From: Pseudomonadota bacterium
GTDB lineage: Bacteria; Pseudomonadota; Alphaproteobacteria; Rhizobiales; Xanthobacteraceae
DNA length: 5,763 nucleotides
Direction: 5' to 3'
Assembly: GCA_023432885.1 (NCBI GenBank)
Contig: JAEZEU010000432.1
Coordinates: forward strand, 1-5,763
Each line of letters begins with the position of its first letter. Positions within the stretch are counted from its first letter, which is position 1. Shown here in pieces: positions 1 through 5,450 of the stretch. Both the position numbers and the translations under genes were made by a program. The notes beneath the pieces were generated by a model. The model had not been told where the DNA came from. It searched no databases and saw nothing but the letters and a program-made list of their open reading frames with translations.

Positions 1-425
1 CGACACGCTTTGTCGCGAGCTTCATCGGCTCGCCGGCGATGAACTTCATCCCGTGTCAGCTCGAGGATTCCGGCGGCAAGCTGCAAATCCGCCTCAGCGA
101 CAAGATCGCCTTCCCGCTGCCGGGGGCACGGGCGGCGCGCTACCAGAAAATTCCGCGTACCGAGAAATTGCTGCTCGGTATCCGTCCCGAACATATTACA
201 GAGGCGGGCGCGCATGCGGAGCCCGGCGTCGAACCCTTCGATGCCGTCCTCGACGTCACCGAGCCGATGGGCATGGAGACGCTGATCTATTTCACGATGC
301 AGGGCGCACAGGTCTGCGGCCGGGTCAGCCCCAATGCTGGCGCGCAGGATGGCGCCCCACTCCGATTGGCTGTGGACCTCAACAACATGCATTTGCTAAA
401 CGAGGTGAGCGGCGCCGTCCTTTGA
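1..425 (+). CDS. ABC transporter ATP-binding protein, C-terminal part (MalK/UgpC type), 5' truncated
   Basis: This is the C-terminal end of a cytoplasmic ATPase subunit that would drive import of a sugar, polyol or related solute through an ABC permease. The reading frame is open from base 3 and the start lies outside the window. The visible 140 residues begin TRFVASFIGSPAMNF, the hallmark that follows the nucleotide-binding domain in MalK/UgpC proteins. The TOBE/OB regulatory domain comes next, with GIRPEH, then a VTEPMGMETLIYF stretch and a final NMHLLNE segment resembling the usual NMHLFD ending. Walker A, signature and Walker B motifs lie upstream and cannot be checked. The gene ends 24 bases before a dehydrogenase on the same strand, which suggests one catabolic operon. 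The TOBE domain supports the family but does not identify the substrate. Confidence 0.93.
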   Translation, partial: TRFVASFIGSPAMNFIPCQLEDSGGKLQIRLSDKIAFPLPGARAARYQKIPRTEKLLLGIRPEHITEAGAHAEPGVEPFDAVLDVTEPMGMETLIYFTMQGAQVCGRVSPNAGAQDGAPLRLAVDLNNMHLLNEVSGAVL

Positions 426-449
426 CGGCGTAATCACCAAGGGCAGGAA

Positions 450-1439
450 ATGGCGTCCAACAAGAAGAAGATCTTTGTCACGCAAACGATGTCGCCCAAT
501 GCACGGGCTTTGCTCACCGAACGGGACGACATCGAGCTCATCGAGTTTCCTAACCTGATATCGCCTCCCGATTTCGAAGCAATGCTGAAGCAGCATGCGC
601 CGGTTCATGGCGTGGCGCTGGGCGCTACACGTTTCGGCGAGCCGGAGCTCGAAGCTTCCGGTGACATGAAGGTGGTGACGCGGATCGGCGTCGGCTACGA
701 CGCCGTTGACGTGCCGGCGCTGAGCAAGCGCAAGGTGCCCCTGATGGTCGCGGGGACCGCAAACTCGCCGTCGGTGGCCGAGCAGGCGATTTTCATGATG
801 CTGACGCTGGCGAAGCGCGCACAGGAACTGCATTTGATGGTGAAGAACGGTACCTGGGCAAGCCGGCTTGGCGTTCTGCCGTTCGATCTCTACGGCAAGA
901 CGCTGCTGATCATCGGCTTCGGCCGCATCGGTACACGTACCGCGAAACGCTGCCTTGCCATGGAAATGAAGGTGCTGGTCTACGATCCCTACAAGGCAGC
1001 ATCGGAAATCACCGCAGCCGGCTGCGAGGCGGTCACCGATCTCGACGCCGCACTGCCGCGCGCCGACTTCGTCAGCGTTCACTGTCCGAAAACGCCGGAA
1101 ACCATCGGCATGTTCAATGCCGCGCGATTGAAACTGATGAAGCCGAGCGCCTATCTGATCAACACCGCGCGCGGCGGCATTGTCGATGAGAAGGCGCTGC
1201 ATGACGCGCTGGTATCGGGAAGGCTCGCGGGGGCCGGGCTCGACGTGTTCGAGCAGGAGCCGCCGCCGCTCGGGCAAGCCCTGCACGCCCTGCCGAACGT
1301 GATCATGGCGCCCCACGTCGCCGGCGTTACCGTCGAGGCCGTTGACCGGATGAGCGAGCAGACCGCTCGTAATATCCTGAGCGTCCTGGATGGCGCGCCG
1401 CTGCGGCAGAACGTTATCAATCAGGACGTTCTCAGCTGA
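450..1439 (+). CDS. D-isomer-specific 2-hydroxyacid dehydrogenase (phosphoglycerate dehydrogenase-like)
   Basis: This is a 329-residue cytosolic NAD(P)-dependent oxidoreductase that should interconvert a D-2-hydroxyacid and its 2-oxoacid. The Rossmann dinucleotide motif GFGRIG lies at residues 156-161, and D179 in VLVYDP after the second strand favours NAD over NADP. The catalytic set is complete: R241 in NTARGGIVDE, E270 in DVFEQEP and H289 in APHVAG. The length fits the short family members that lack the C-terminal ACT domain of true biosynthetic SerA, so a catabolic role is more likely than serine synthesis. The ATG at 450 follows a purine-rich GGGCAGG at 441-447, very close to the start. 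The gene sits between a transporter ATPase and an amidase on the same strand and is probably co-transcribed with them. The family is certain; the substrate is unknown. Confidence 0.95.
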   Translation: MASNKKKIFVTQTMSPNARALLTERDDIELIEFPNLISPPDFEAMLKQHAPVHGVALGATRFGEPELEASGDMKVVTRIGVGYDAVDVPALSKRKVPLMVAGTANSPSVAEQAIFMMLTLAKRAQELHLMVKNGTWASRLGVLPFDLYGKTLLIIGFGRIGTRTAKRCLAMEMKVLVYDPYKAASEITAAGCEAVTDLDAALPRADFVSVHCPKTPETIGMFNAARLKLMKPSAYLINTARGGIVDEKALHDALVSGRLAGAGLDVFEQEPPPLGQALHALPNVIMAPHVAGVTVEAVDRMSEQTARNILSVLDGAPLRQNVINQDVLS

Positions 1440-1453
1440 GCGTCCGTGTAGCC

Positions 1454-1474
1454 GCGCCCGGCGCTGCCGGGCGC
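1454..1474 (+). other. Intercistronic hairpin between dehydrogenase and amidase
   Basis: A perfect 9-bp inverted repeat (GCGCCCGGC and GCCGGGCGC) is separated by the three bases GCT. It lies in the 57-base gap, 15 bases after the dehydrogenase stop and 22 bases before the amidase ATG. No T-tract follows, so it is not a standard rho-independent terminator. It could stabilise the upstream mRNA or mark a processing point, or it could be a chance product of high GC content. Confidence 0.5.
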
Positions 1475-1496
1475 ATCGAGTTGAAGCGGGGCTCCG

Positions 1497-2921
1497 ATGG
1501 CTTTCAAGGAATACGGCAAGTATGACGCGGTCGGCCTCGCCGATCTCGTTCGGAAAAAACAGGTCAGCGCGCAGGAGCTTCTCGACGAGGCGATCTCGCG
1601 CACCGCGAAGATCGACCCGCAAATCAATGCGGTCGTGGTCAAGCACTACGACTATGCGAAGCAGCAGGTCGACAAGGGCTTGCCGCATGGGCCGTTCACC
1701 GGTGTGCCATTCCTGCTCAAGGATCTCGACCTGCTGGAGGGCACCGTCACGACATTCGGCGCCAGCATCTACCGCAACAATGTCGCCGACCATAGCGGTA
1801 CCCTCACCCGGCGTTTCGTCGACACGGGCGTGGCGATCTTCGGCAAGAGCTCCAGCCCGGAGTTCGGACTGATGCCGACCACGGAATCGCGCCTGTTTGG
1901 TCCGACGCGCAATCCCTGGAATCTTGCGCACTCCTCCGGCGGATCGTCGGGTGGCGCGGCGGCGGCCGTGGCGGCACGCATCCTGCCGATGGCGCATGCC
2001 AGCGACGGTGGCGGATCGATCCGCATCCCCGCCTCCGCCTCCGGCGTGTTCGGCCTGAAGCCTACTCGCGCGCGCAATCCGCTCGGGCCCGATCGCGGCG
2101 AAGGCTGGGGCGGCTTCTCCTGCGGCCATGTCGTGAGCATCAGCGTGCGCGACAGCGCGGCCATGATGGATGCCATCCAGGGGCCGGAGACAACAAGCCC
2201 CTATGTGGCGCCCCCACCGGAACGGCCCTTCTCGCAGGAAGTCGGCCGCGCCCCCGGGCGGCTCCGCATCGCCTTCACCGACCGATCTCCTTACGGTGAC
2301 AGCATCGACCCCGAGATCGCCGCGGCGGTCCGCGACGTTGCCGCGATGCTGGGCACGCTCGGTCATGATGTCGAAGAGCGTAGCCCCACGCTTCCGGCCG
2401 ATCCCTCGGCCGTCATGGCCGTGATCGTCGGCGCCAACACCGCGCTTACCGTCCGGCTGGCCGAAGCGGCGTTCGGCCGCCAGATGACGGGCGACGATTT
2501 CGAAGCGCTGACCATGGCGATGAGTCACAACTCGCAGCGGACCAGCGCCACCGATTACGTCGCTGCCCAGCTCGATGCATTCCGGATCGCGCGCTCGCTC
2601 GCCGAGTTCTTCGAGACCTGTGACGTATTCCTGTGTCCGACACTATGTTCGCCGCCGGTTAAGATCGGCGAACTCAACACCATGGCAAGCGATCTGTCGC
2701 ACATCACCCCAATCCTGCGCCGCTACATGCCCGGTACCTCGATGTTCAACATGTCGGGACAGCCCGCGATGAGTGTGCCGCTGGCCTGGAACAAGGCTGG
2801 GTTGCCGCTCGGCATGATGTTCTCGGCGAGACTGGGCGATGAGGCGACCCTGTTCCGGCTGGCCGGCCAACTCGAGCAGGTGCGTCCCTGGAGGGACAAG
2901 TTGCCGCCGGTATGCGCGTAA
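1497..2921 (+). CDS. Amidase signature family hydrolase, NylA-like
   Basis: This 474-residue cytosolic enzyme should hydrolyse a carboxamide bond. The Ser-cisSer-Lys catalytic triad of the amidase signature family is intact: K75 in PFLLKDL, S150 in the glycine/serine loop SSGGSSGG, and nucleophile S174 in DGGGSIRIPAS. The spacings of 75 and 24 residues match those I recall for fatty acid amide hydrolase. The segments PEFGLMPTTE, LFGPTRNPWN and AHASDGGGSIRIP resemble the 6-aminohexanoate cyclic-dimer hydrolase (NylA) branch more than GatA, and no gatB or gatC is adjacent. That points to a catabolic amidase, but nylon-oligomer activity cannot be claimed. The ATG at 1497 is preceded by a purine-rich AAGCGGGG. 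Its place after the transporter ATPase and dehydrogenase suggests uptake and breakdown of an amide-containing compound. Confidence 0.93.
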   Translation: MAFKEYGKYDAVGLADLVRKKQVSAQELLDEAISRTAKIDPQINAVVVKHYDYAKQQVDKGLPHGPFTGVPFLLKDLDLLEGTVTTFGASIYRNNVADHSGTLTRRFVDTGVAIFGKSSSPEFGLMPTTESRLFGPTRNPWNLAHSSGGSSGGAAAAVAARILPMAHASDGGGSIRIPASASGVFGLKPTRARNPLGPDRGEGWGGFSCGHVVSISVRDSAAMMDAIQGPETTSPYVAPPPERPFSQEVGRAPGRLRIAFTDRSPYGDSIDPEIAAAVRDVAAMLGTLGHDVEERSPTLPADPSAVMAVIVGANTALTVRLAEAAFGRQMTGDDFEALTMAMSHNSQRTSATDYVAAQLDAFRIARSLAEFFETCDVFLCPTLCSPPVKIGELNTMASDLSHITPILRRYMPGTSMFNMSGQPAMSVPLAWNKAGLPLGMMFSARLGDEATLFRLAGQLEQVRPWRDKLPPVCA

Positions 2922-3022
2922 GTGCAGCTAAGTCCGGCCCAAACTCAGCCGTATTCGCACACAAGGAAGGGAACCGGCGCGGCAACGGGGACACCGGGTC
3001 CGCTGACGAAGCACAAGAATCC

Positions 3023-3027
3023 GGAGG
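3023..3027 (+). promoter_or_regulatory. Strong Shine-Dalgarno sequence that sets a GTG start
   Basis: GGAGG lies seven bases before the GTG at 3035. The longer in-frame ATG at 2912 has no comparable ribosome binding site and would overlap the amidase stop by ten bases. The sequence therefore favours the internal GTG as the true start. Confidence 0.7.
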
Positions 3028-3034
3028 CCTTACC

Positions 3035-3463
3035 GTGGCAAGCGGAGATCCGACTGACGAAGCGCTGGCGGCTATCGCCAGCATGCGTAACAACGCCGAA
3101 GAGGAAGCCGCGCTGGAGCCGCAGCGCGAGGCGGAACGGCAGGCCATTGCTGTCATCGAAGACAAGCCCTTGGCGCCTGAGCAGCCGGATGGGGACGGCT
3201 ACTTCAAGATTGGGCCGGGGCCAATGGAGTCGATCCGCTTCAAGTGGTCGATGCGGCGGGGCGACGACGAGCAGTATTTCGTTGACGAGACCATCGGGGA
3301 GAACTCCGCTCCCATTACATCGGGGCCGATGAGCCGCGAAGCTGCGATCAAGATGGTCGACGATCGTGAAGCCGAGGCGCGGCGGCGGTTCGAGGACCTG
3401 CGCAATGAGATGGCAGGACGCAGCGCCATCGCCAACGTGTTGCGCGGCGATGATGATGCTTGA
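3035..3463 (+). CDS. Small acidic hypothetical protein
   Basis: I do not recognise this protein. From the GTG at 3035 it has 142 residues. It is charged and hydrophilic, with no signal peptide or membrane segment, so it is probably cytosolic. The first third is Ala/Glu-rich and helical in appearance (RNNAEEEAALEPQREAERQA). A likely beta-rich middle follows (YFKIGPGPMESIRFKWSMR and QYFVDETIG). The last part is a charged helix with MVDDREAEARRRFEDLRNEM. An in-frame ATG at 2912 would add 41 residues, but those residues are low-complexity and lack a ribosome binding site, so I prefer the GTG. The gene starts 113 bases after the amidase stop and may be read from the same transcript, though nothing links it to amide catabolism. 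No terminator was seen directly after it. Confidence 0.7.
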   Translation: MASGDPTDEALAAIASMRNNAEEEAALEPQREAERQAIAVIEDKPLAPEQPDGDGYFKIGPGPMESIRFKWSMRRGDDEQYFVDETIGENSAPITSGPMSREAAIKMVDDREAEARRRFEDLRNEMAGRSAIANVLRGDDDA

Positions 3464-3582
3464 TGGGCACCCTGAAGAGTGTCACGAACCACCCACATTC
3501 GCGTGGAATTGACGGCATTTGCGGCCGAAACCAAAAGTCGGATTGAACCCAAATCCGCGCGGTTACGACTTATGAATTGAAA

Positions 3583-3596
3583 GTGATCTAGGTCAC
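3583..3596. promoter_or_regulatory. CRP/FNR-like palindrome, copy 1 (GTGA-TCTAGG-TCAC)
   Basis: GTGATCTAGGTCAC is an inverted repeat with one mismatched pair around a CTAG centre. The half-sites GTGA and TCAC with six bases between them match the core of CRP-type sites. The whole also resembles FNR/FixK boxes with the outer T and A replaced by G and C. It is centred 67.5 bases before the ATG at 3657. A second GTGA-N6-TCAC palindrome lies at almost the same distance from the next secreted-protein gene. Confidence 0.5.
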
Positions 3597-3607
3597 GTTG
3601 ATTTAAG

Positions 3608-3634
3608 CCGGTGAAGCCTAGAGCTTCGGACCGG
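3608..3634 (+). other. 5' leader stem-loop upstream of the DUF2147 gene
   Basis: CCGGTGAAGC at 3608-3617 pairs with GCTTC (3623-3627) and ACCGG (3630-3634). This gives a 10-bp stem with a CTAGA loop and a two-base GG bulge on the 3' side. It ends 11 bases before the AGGAGG ribosome binding site. It may protect the 5' end of the mRNA or tune translation. It does not itself cover the Shine-Dalgarno sequence. Confidence 0.45.
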
Positions 3635-3645
3635 GATCCCTTTTC

Positions 3646-3651
3646 AGGAGG
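3646..3651 (+). promoter_or_regulatory. Consensus ribosome binding site of the DUF2147 gene
   Basis: AGGAGG, a full match to the anti-Shine-Dalgarno complement, lies five bases before the ATG at 3657. It fixes the start and predicts efficient translation. Confidence 0.85.
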
Positions 3652-3656
3652 CCTAT

Positions 3657-4493
3657 ATGAGGAAGCTCTTGGCTGCCGTCGCCATGTTGCTGGCGAGCAG
3701 CGCAGCACAAGCCCAATACACTTTCGAATATGGCGGCAAGACCATCCGCATCGATCCCGACCGAGGCACGGTCCAGATTCCGGGCGTGTACGACAATACC
3801 AAGAAGGCGAAGAAGTCCAGGAACGACGAAGCACCCGCCGCGAAAGAGAGCCAGCGGGAGACGACTACGACGACCGCCGCGCCGCCTCCGACGGGTCCAA
3901 TTGAGCAACAGCCGGCTGCAGCAGCGCCGCTGCCTCCTGCACCCGCTCCCCTCGCGGCACCGGCAAGGCTGCCTATTCAGGCGCCCGTGCCGCCTCCGCT
4001 CGCCGCCGCTGCCGCCCCCTCGACGACGACCGAAGCGGCTGCGCCGTCGGCGAATTCAACCGCGACCACGACGAACGCGCCGCCCCTGCCCGCAGCGACG
4101 GTCGCGCCGTCTGCGCCGACCGTTGCCGTGGCTCCGCCTCCGGCGGCTCCCATATCACCGCCGCCCGCCTCGAAACCGGCTGCTGCCGTCGCCGGCGATT
4201 CGCCGATCGGCGTCTGGCTGACGGAGGAGAAGGAGGGCAAGGTCCGCATCGAGCAATGCGGCGCCAATCTCTGCGGCTATTCCGTGGACAAGAAGACCAA
4301 CCAGAATGGCGAGCAGGTGTTGATCAATATGAAGCCCGGCAAGGACAAATGGAGCGGACGCATCCTCGATCCCGGCACCGGCAGCACCTATGACTCCACC
4401 ATCGCCATGAAGGGCACCGACACTCTTCGCGTGCAGGGCTGCGCCTTCGGCGGAGTGTTCTGCGGTGGCCAGACCTGGACGCGGGTGAACTAA
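3657..4493 (+). CDS. Exported DUF2147 domain protein with Pro/Ala-rich linker
   Basis: This 278-residue protein carries a Sec signal peptide (residues 1-19, MRKLLAAVAMLLASSAAQA), so the mature protein should be periplasmic or secreted. A short N-terminal module follows (about 20-48, with YTFEYGGKTIRIDPDRGTV). Residues about 58-180 form a low-complexity linker rich in Pro, Ala and Thr. The C-terminal 95 residues fit DUF2147: GVWLTEEKEGKVRIEQCG, LCGY, WSGRILDPGTGSTY and the closing GQTWTRVN. Cysteines 201, 206, 262 and 269 could form disulfides. DUF2147 has no established biochemical function that I can name. The linker is unusually long for this family and could span peptidoglycan or bridge two folded modules. 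The gene has its own promoter region and a terminator, so it is probably monocistronic. Confidence 0.9.
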   Translation: MRKLLAAVAMLLASSAAQAQYTFEYGGKTIRIDPDRGTVQIPGVYDNTKKAKKSRNDEAPAAKESQRETTTTTAAPPPTGPIEQQPAAAAPLPPAPAPLAAPARLPIQAPVPPPLAAAAAPSTTTEAAAPSANSTATTTNAPPLPAATVAPSAPTVAVAPPPAAPISPPPASKPAAAVAGDSPIGVWLTEEKEGKVRIEQCGANLCGYSVDKKTNQNGEQVLINMKPGKDKWSGRILDPGTGSTYDSTIAMKGTDTLRVQGCAFGGVFCGGQTWTRVN

Positions 4494-4524
4494 ATTAGTC
4501 ACTCGCTCTGATTTTCGCCGTTGG

Positions 4525-4556
4525 AAAAAGCCTCGCCCCGCCGGCGGGGCTTTTTT
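4525..4556 (+). terminator. Rho-independent terminator after the DUF2147 gene
   Basis: The perfect 16-base palindrome GCCCCGCC-GGCGGGGC at 4535-4550 forms a very GC-rich hairpin and is followed by six T residues at 4551-4556. An A-run at 4525-4529 gives the opposite strand a T-tract as well, so it may stop transcription in both directions. It lies about 40 bases after the stop codon at 4491-4493. Confidence 0.92.
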
Positions 4557-4561
4557 CGTGC

Positions 4562-4575
4562 GTGACGGCCGTCAC
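4562..4575. promoter_or_regulatory. CRP/FNR-like palindrome, copy 2 (GTGA-CGGCCG-TCAC)
   Basis: GTGACGGCCGTCAC is a perfect 14-base palindrome with the same GTGA-N6-TCAC core as the site at 3583-3596. It begins five bases after the terminator T-tract and is centred 70.5 bases before the ATG at 4639. Because it is not part of the terminator stem, an operator is a reasonable reading. The outer bases do not match the full TGTGA/TCACA CRP consensus. Confidence 0.45.
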
Positions 4576-4638
4576 CGTAGCCCGGCTCCCGGCATGACAC
4601 CTTCGCGCCGAGGAAAATCAACGGGGAAAGTGACGACC

Positions 4639-4992
4639 ATGAGTGCATTCCGCAAGGCCAAATTGCCCCTGTTGCTCGCCGCCGTTTTGCTGGCTACGCC
4701 TGCCGCTGCCAGCGCCACGTTTGACGGGCAATGGAGCGTGCAGATCGCGTCGTCGAACTCGGCCTGCACCAATGGTGCATCGGTTTCGATCGGTATCAGC
4801 AACGGTCAGGTCGCCTCGACCACCGCAAGCGTGTCGGCATCCGGACGCGTTGCGGAGGCCGGCACCATCAGTGTGACGCTGAGTTCGGGCATCAAGCGCG
4901 CCGTTGGCTTCGGCCGTCTCAACGGTTCGTCTGGCTCCGGCACCTGGCGCGCGGCGACGTGCTCGGGCACGTGGACCGCACAGCGCATTTGA
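4639..4992 (+). CDS. Small secreted protein with two cysteines
   Basis: This gene encodes a 117-residue exported protein of unknown function. The ATG at 4639 is chosen because it places a clean Sec signal peptide at the N-terminus: charged AFRKAK, then a Leu/Ala core, with likely cleavage after ASA at about residue 26. A purine-rich GGGGAAAG lies about eight bases upstream. An in-frame ATG at 4558 would put 27 charged residues ahead of the signal and overlap the palindrome at 4562. The mature part, about 91 residues, is rich in Ser, Gly and Thr with alternating beta-strand character. It begins FDGQWSV and ends SGTWRAATCSGTWTAQR. Cysteines 43 and 108 could form one disulfide. I recall similar FDGxW...GSGTW...CSGTW proteins in Bradyrhizobium, some with doubtful heme-utilisation or adhesion labels that the sequence does not support. 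Confidence 0.85.
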   Translation: MSAFRKAKLPLLLAAVLLATPAAASATFDGQWSVQIASSNSACTNGASVSIGISNGQVASTTASVSASGRVAEAGTISVTLSSGIKRAVGFGRLNGSSGSGTWRAATCSGTWTAQRI

Positions 4993-5004
4993 CCTCGCCG
5001 ACGC

Positions 5005-5037
5005 CGCGCCGGCCTTGCAAACTATGCAGACGGCGCG
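5005..5037. other. Weak inverted repeat between convergent genes
   Basis: CGCGCCG (5005-5011) can pair with CGGCGCG (5031-5037), and an inner TGCA pair encloses a five-base loop. It sits in the 29-base gap between the convergent secreted-protein and cupin genes and overlaps the cupin stop codon. There is no T-tract on either strand, so a terminator role is only possible. Confidence 0.25.
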
Positions 5038-5429
5038 ACGTTGTACTCGGCGTCGGTGACGTGCTCCATCCAGGTGACGAAGCTGCCGTCGAGCGCTTCC
5101 TGCATCGCAATGTGGGTCATCGCGTTATTTGGCGAAGCCCCGTGCCAGTGCTTCTCGCCCGGCGGAATCCAAACCACATCGCCGGGGCGGATTTCGCGCA
5201 CCGGGCCGCCCTTGGCCTGCACGCGGCCAACGCCTGAAATCACATAAAGCGTCTGGCCGAGCGGATGCGTGTGCCAGGCCGTTCGCGCGCCAGGTTCGAA
5301 CGAGACGCGGTTCGAGGCGAGGCGCGCTGGTGCCTGGGTCTGGATGATCGGATCCTGAAGCACCGTGCCAGTGAAGGATTCCTTCGGGCCGCGGCGCGTC
5401 GGGCGGGTGCCGGCGAGGTGAATTTCCAT
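5022..5429 (-). CDS. Cupin protein similar to manganese-dependent (R)-hydroxynitrile lyases
   Basis: This is a 135-residue single-domain cupin, probably cytosolic. Cupin motif 1 is GARTAWHTHPLGQTLYVISGVG and motif 2 is PGDVVWIPPGEKHWHG. The likely metal ligands are H53, H55, Q59 and H94. The usual glutamate of motif 1 is replaced by Gln. This three-His-one-Gln set, and the segments FTGTV, AWHTHPLGQTL, GEKHWHGA and WMEHVTD, match what I recall of the small metal-dependent (R)-hydroxynitrile lyase from Granulicella tundricola (GtHNL). Activity in this clade has been shown for only a few members, and a different natural substrate is plausible. The start at 5429 is supported by AGGGAGA (complement of 5438-5444), eight bases upstream. 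It lies 21 bases after an RraA-like gene on the same strand and is probably its operon partner. Confidence 0.92.
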   Translation of the reverse strand: MEIHLAGTRPTRRGPKESFTGTVLQDPIIQTQAPARLASNRVSFEPGARTAWHTHPLGQTLYVISGVGRVQAKGGPVREIRPGDVVWIPPGEKHWHGASPNNAMTHIAMQEALDGSFVTWMEHVTDAEYNVAPSA

Positions 5430-5450
5430 GGGTTGTATCTCCCTGAGATA

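Larger units (their letters stand above)
3464..3656 (+). promoter_or_regulatory. Intergenic leader and promoter region of the DUF2147 gene
   Basis: These 193 bases carry no gene. Their second half is AT-richer than the surroundings and holds a GTGA-N6-TCAC palindrome (3583-3596), a leader hairpin (3608-3634) and the ribosome binding site AGGAGG (3646-3651). A possible -35 element TTGAAA lies at 3577-3582. A weak AT-rich -10 region follows around 3600-3606, which would place the palindrome in the promoter spacer. The -10 match is poor, so the exact promoter is uncertain. Confidence 0.5.

Noticed and set aside
450..1439. Reading the dehydrogenase as SerA for serine biosynthesis
   Set aside because: It lacks the C-terminal extension with the ACT domain and sits in a transporter-amidase context.
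396..2528. A 710-codon open frame on the minus strand opposite the dehydrogenase and amidase
   Set aside because: It is antisense to two well-recognised enzymes, is rich in Arg and His in the way of GC-rich shadow frames, and shows no family motif.
1497..2921. Reading the amidase as GatA, the glutamyl-tRNA amidotransferase subunit A
   Set aside because: The residues around the nucleophile (DGGGSIRIPAS) fit NylA-like hydrolases better, and no gatB or gatC lies next to it.
3002..3061. The string CTGACGAAGC occurring twice, 50 bases apart
   Set aside because: It is a short direct repeat with no symmetry or link to a promoter, and the second copy is within the likely coding region. Chance is a sufficient explanation.
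3199..3834. A 211-codon minus-strand open frame across the intergenic region and two gene ends
   Set aside because: It overlaps supported genes and regulatory elements, has no credible start signal, and has shadow-like composition.
3897..4190. Apparent repeats of GC-rich codons in the Pro/Ala linker, considered as a repeat array or CRISPR
   Set aside because: There is no regular unit or spacer pattern; it is low-complexity coding sequence.
3730..4221. An open frame in a second plus-strand frame inside the DUF2147 gene
   Set aside because: Its product is a string of Arg, Pro and Leu produced by reading the Pro/Ala-rich linker out of frame. It has no ribosome binding site.
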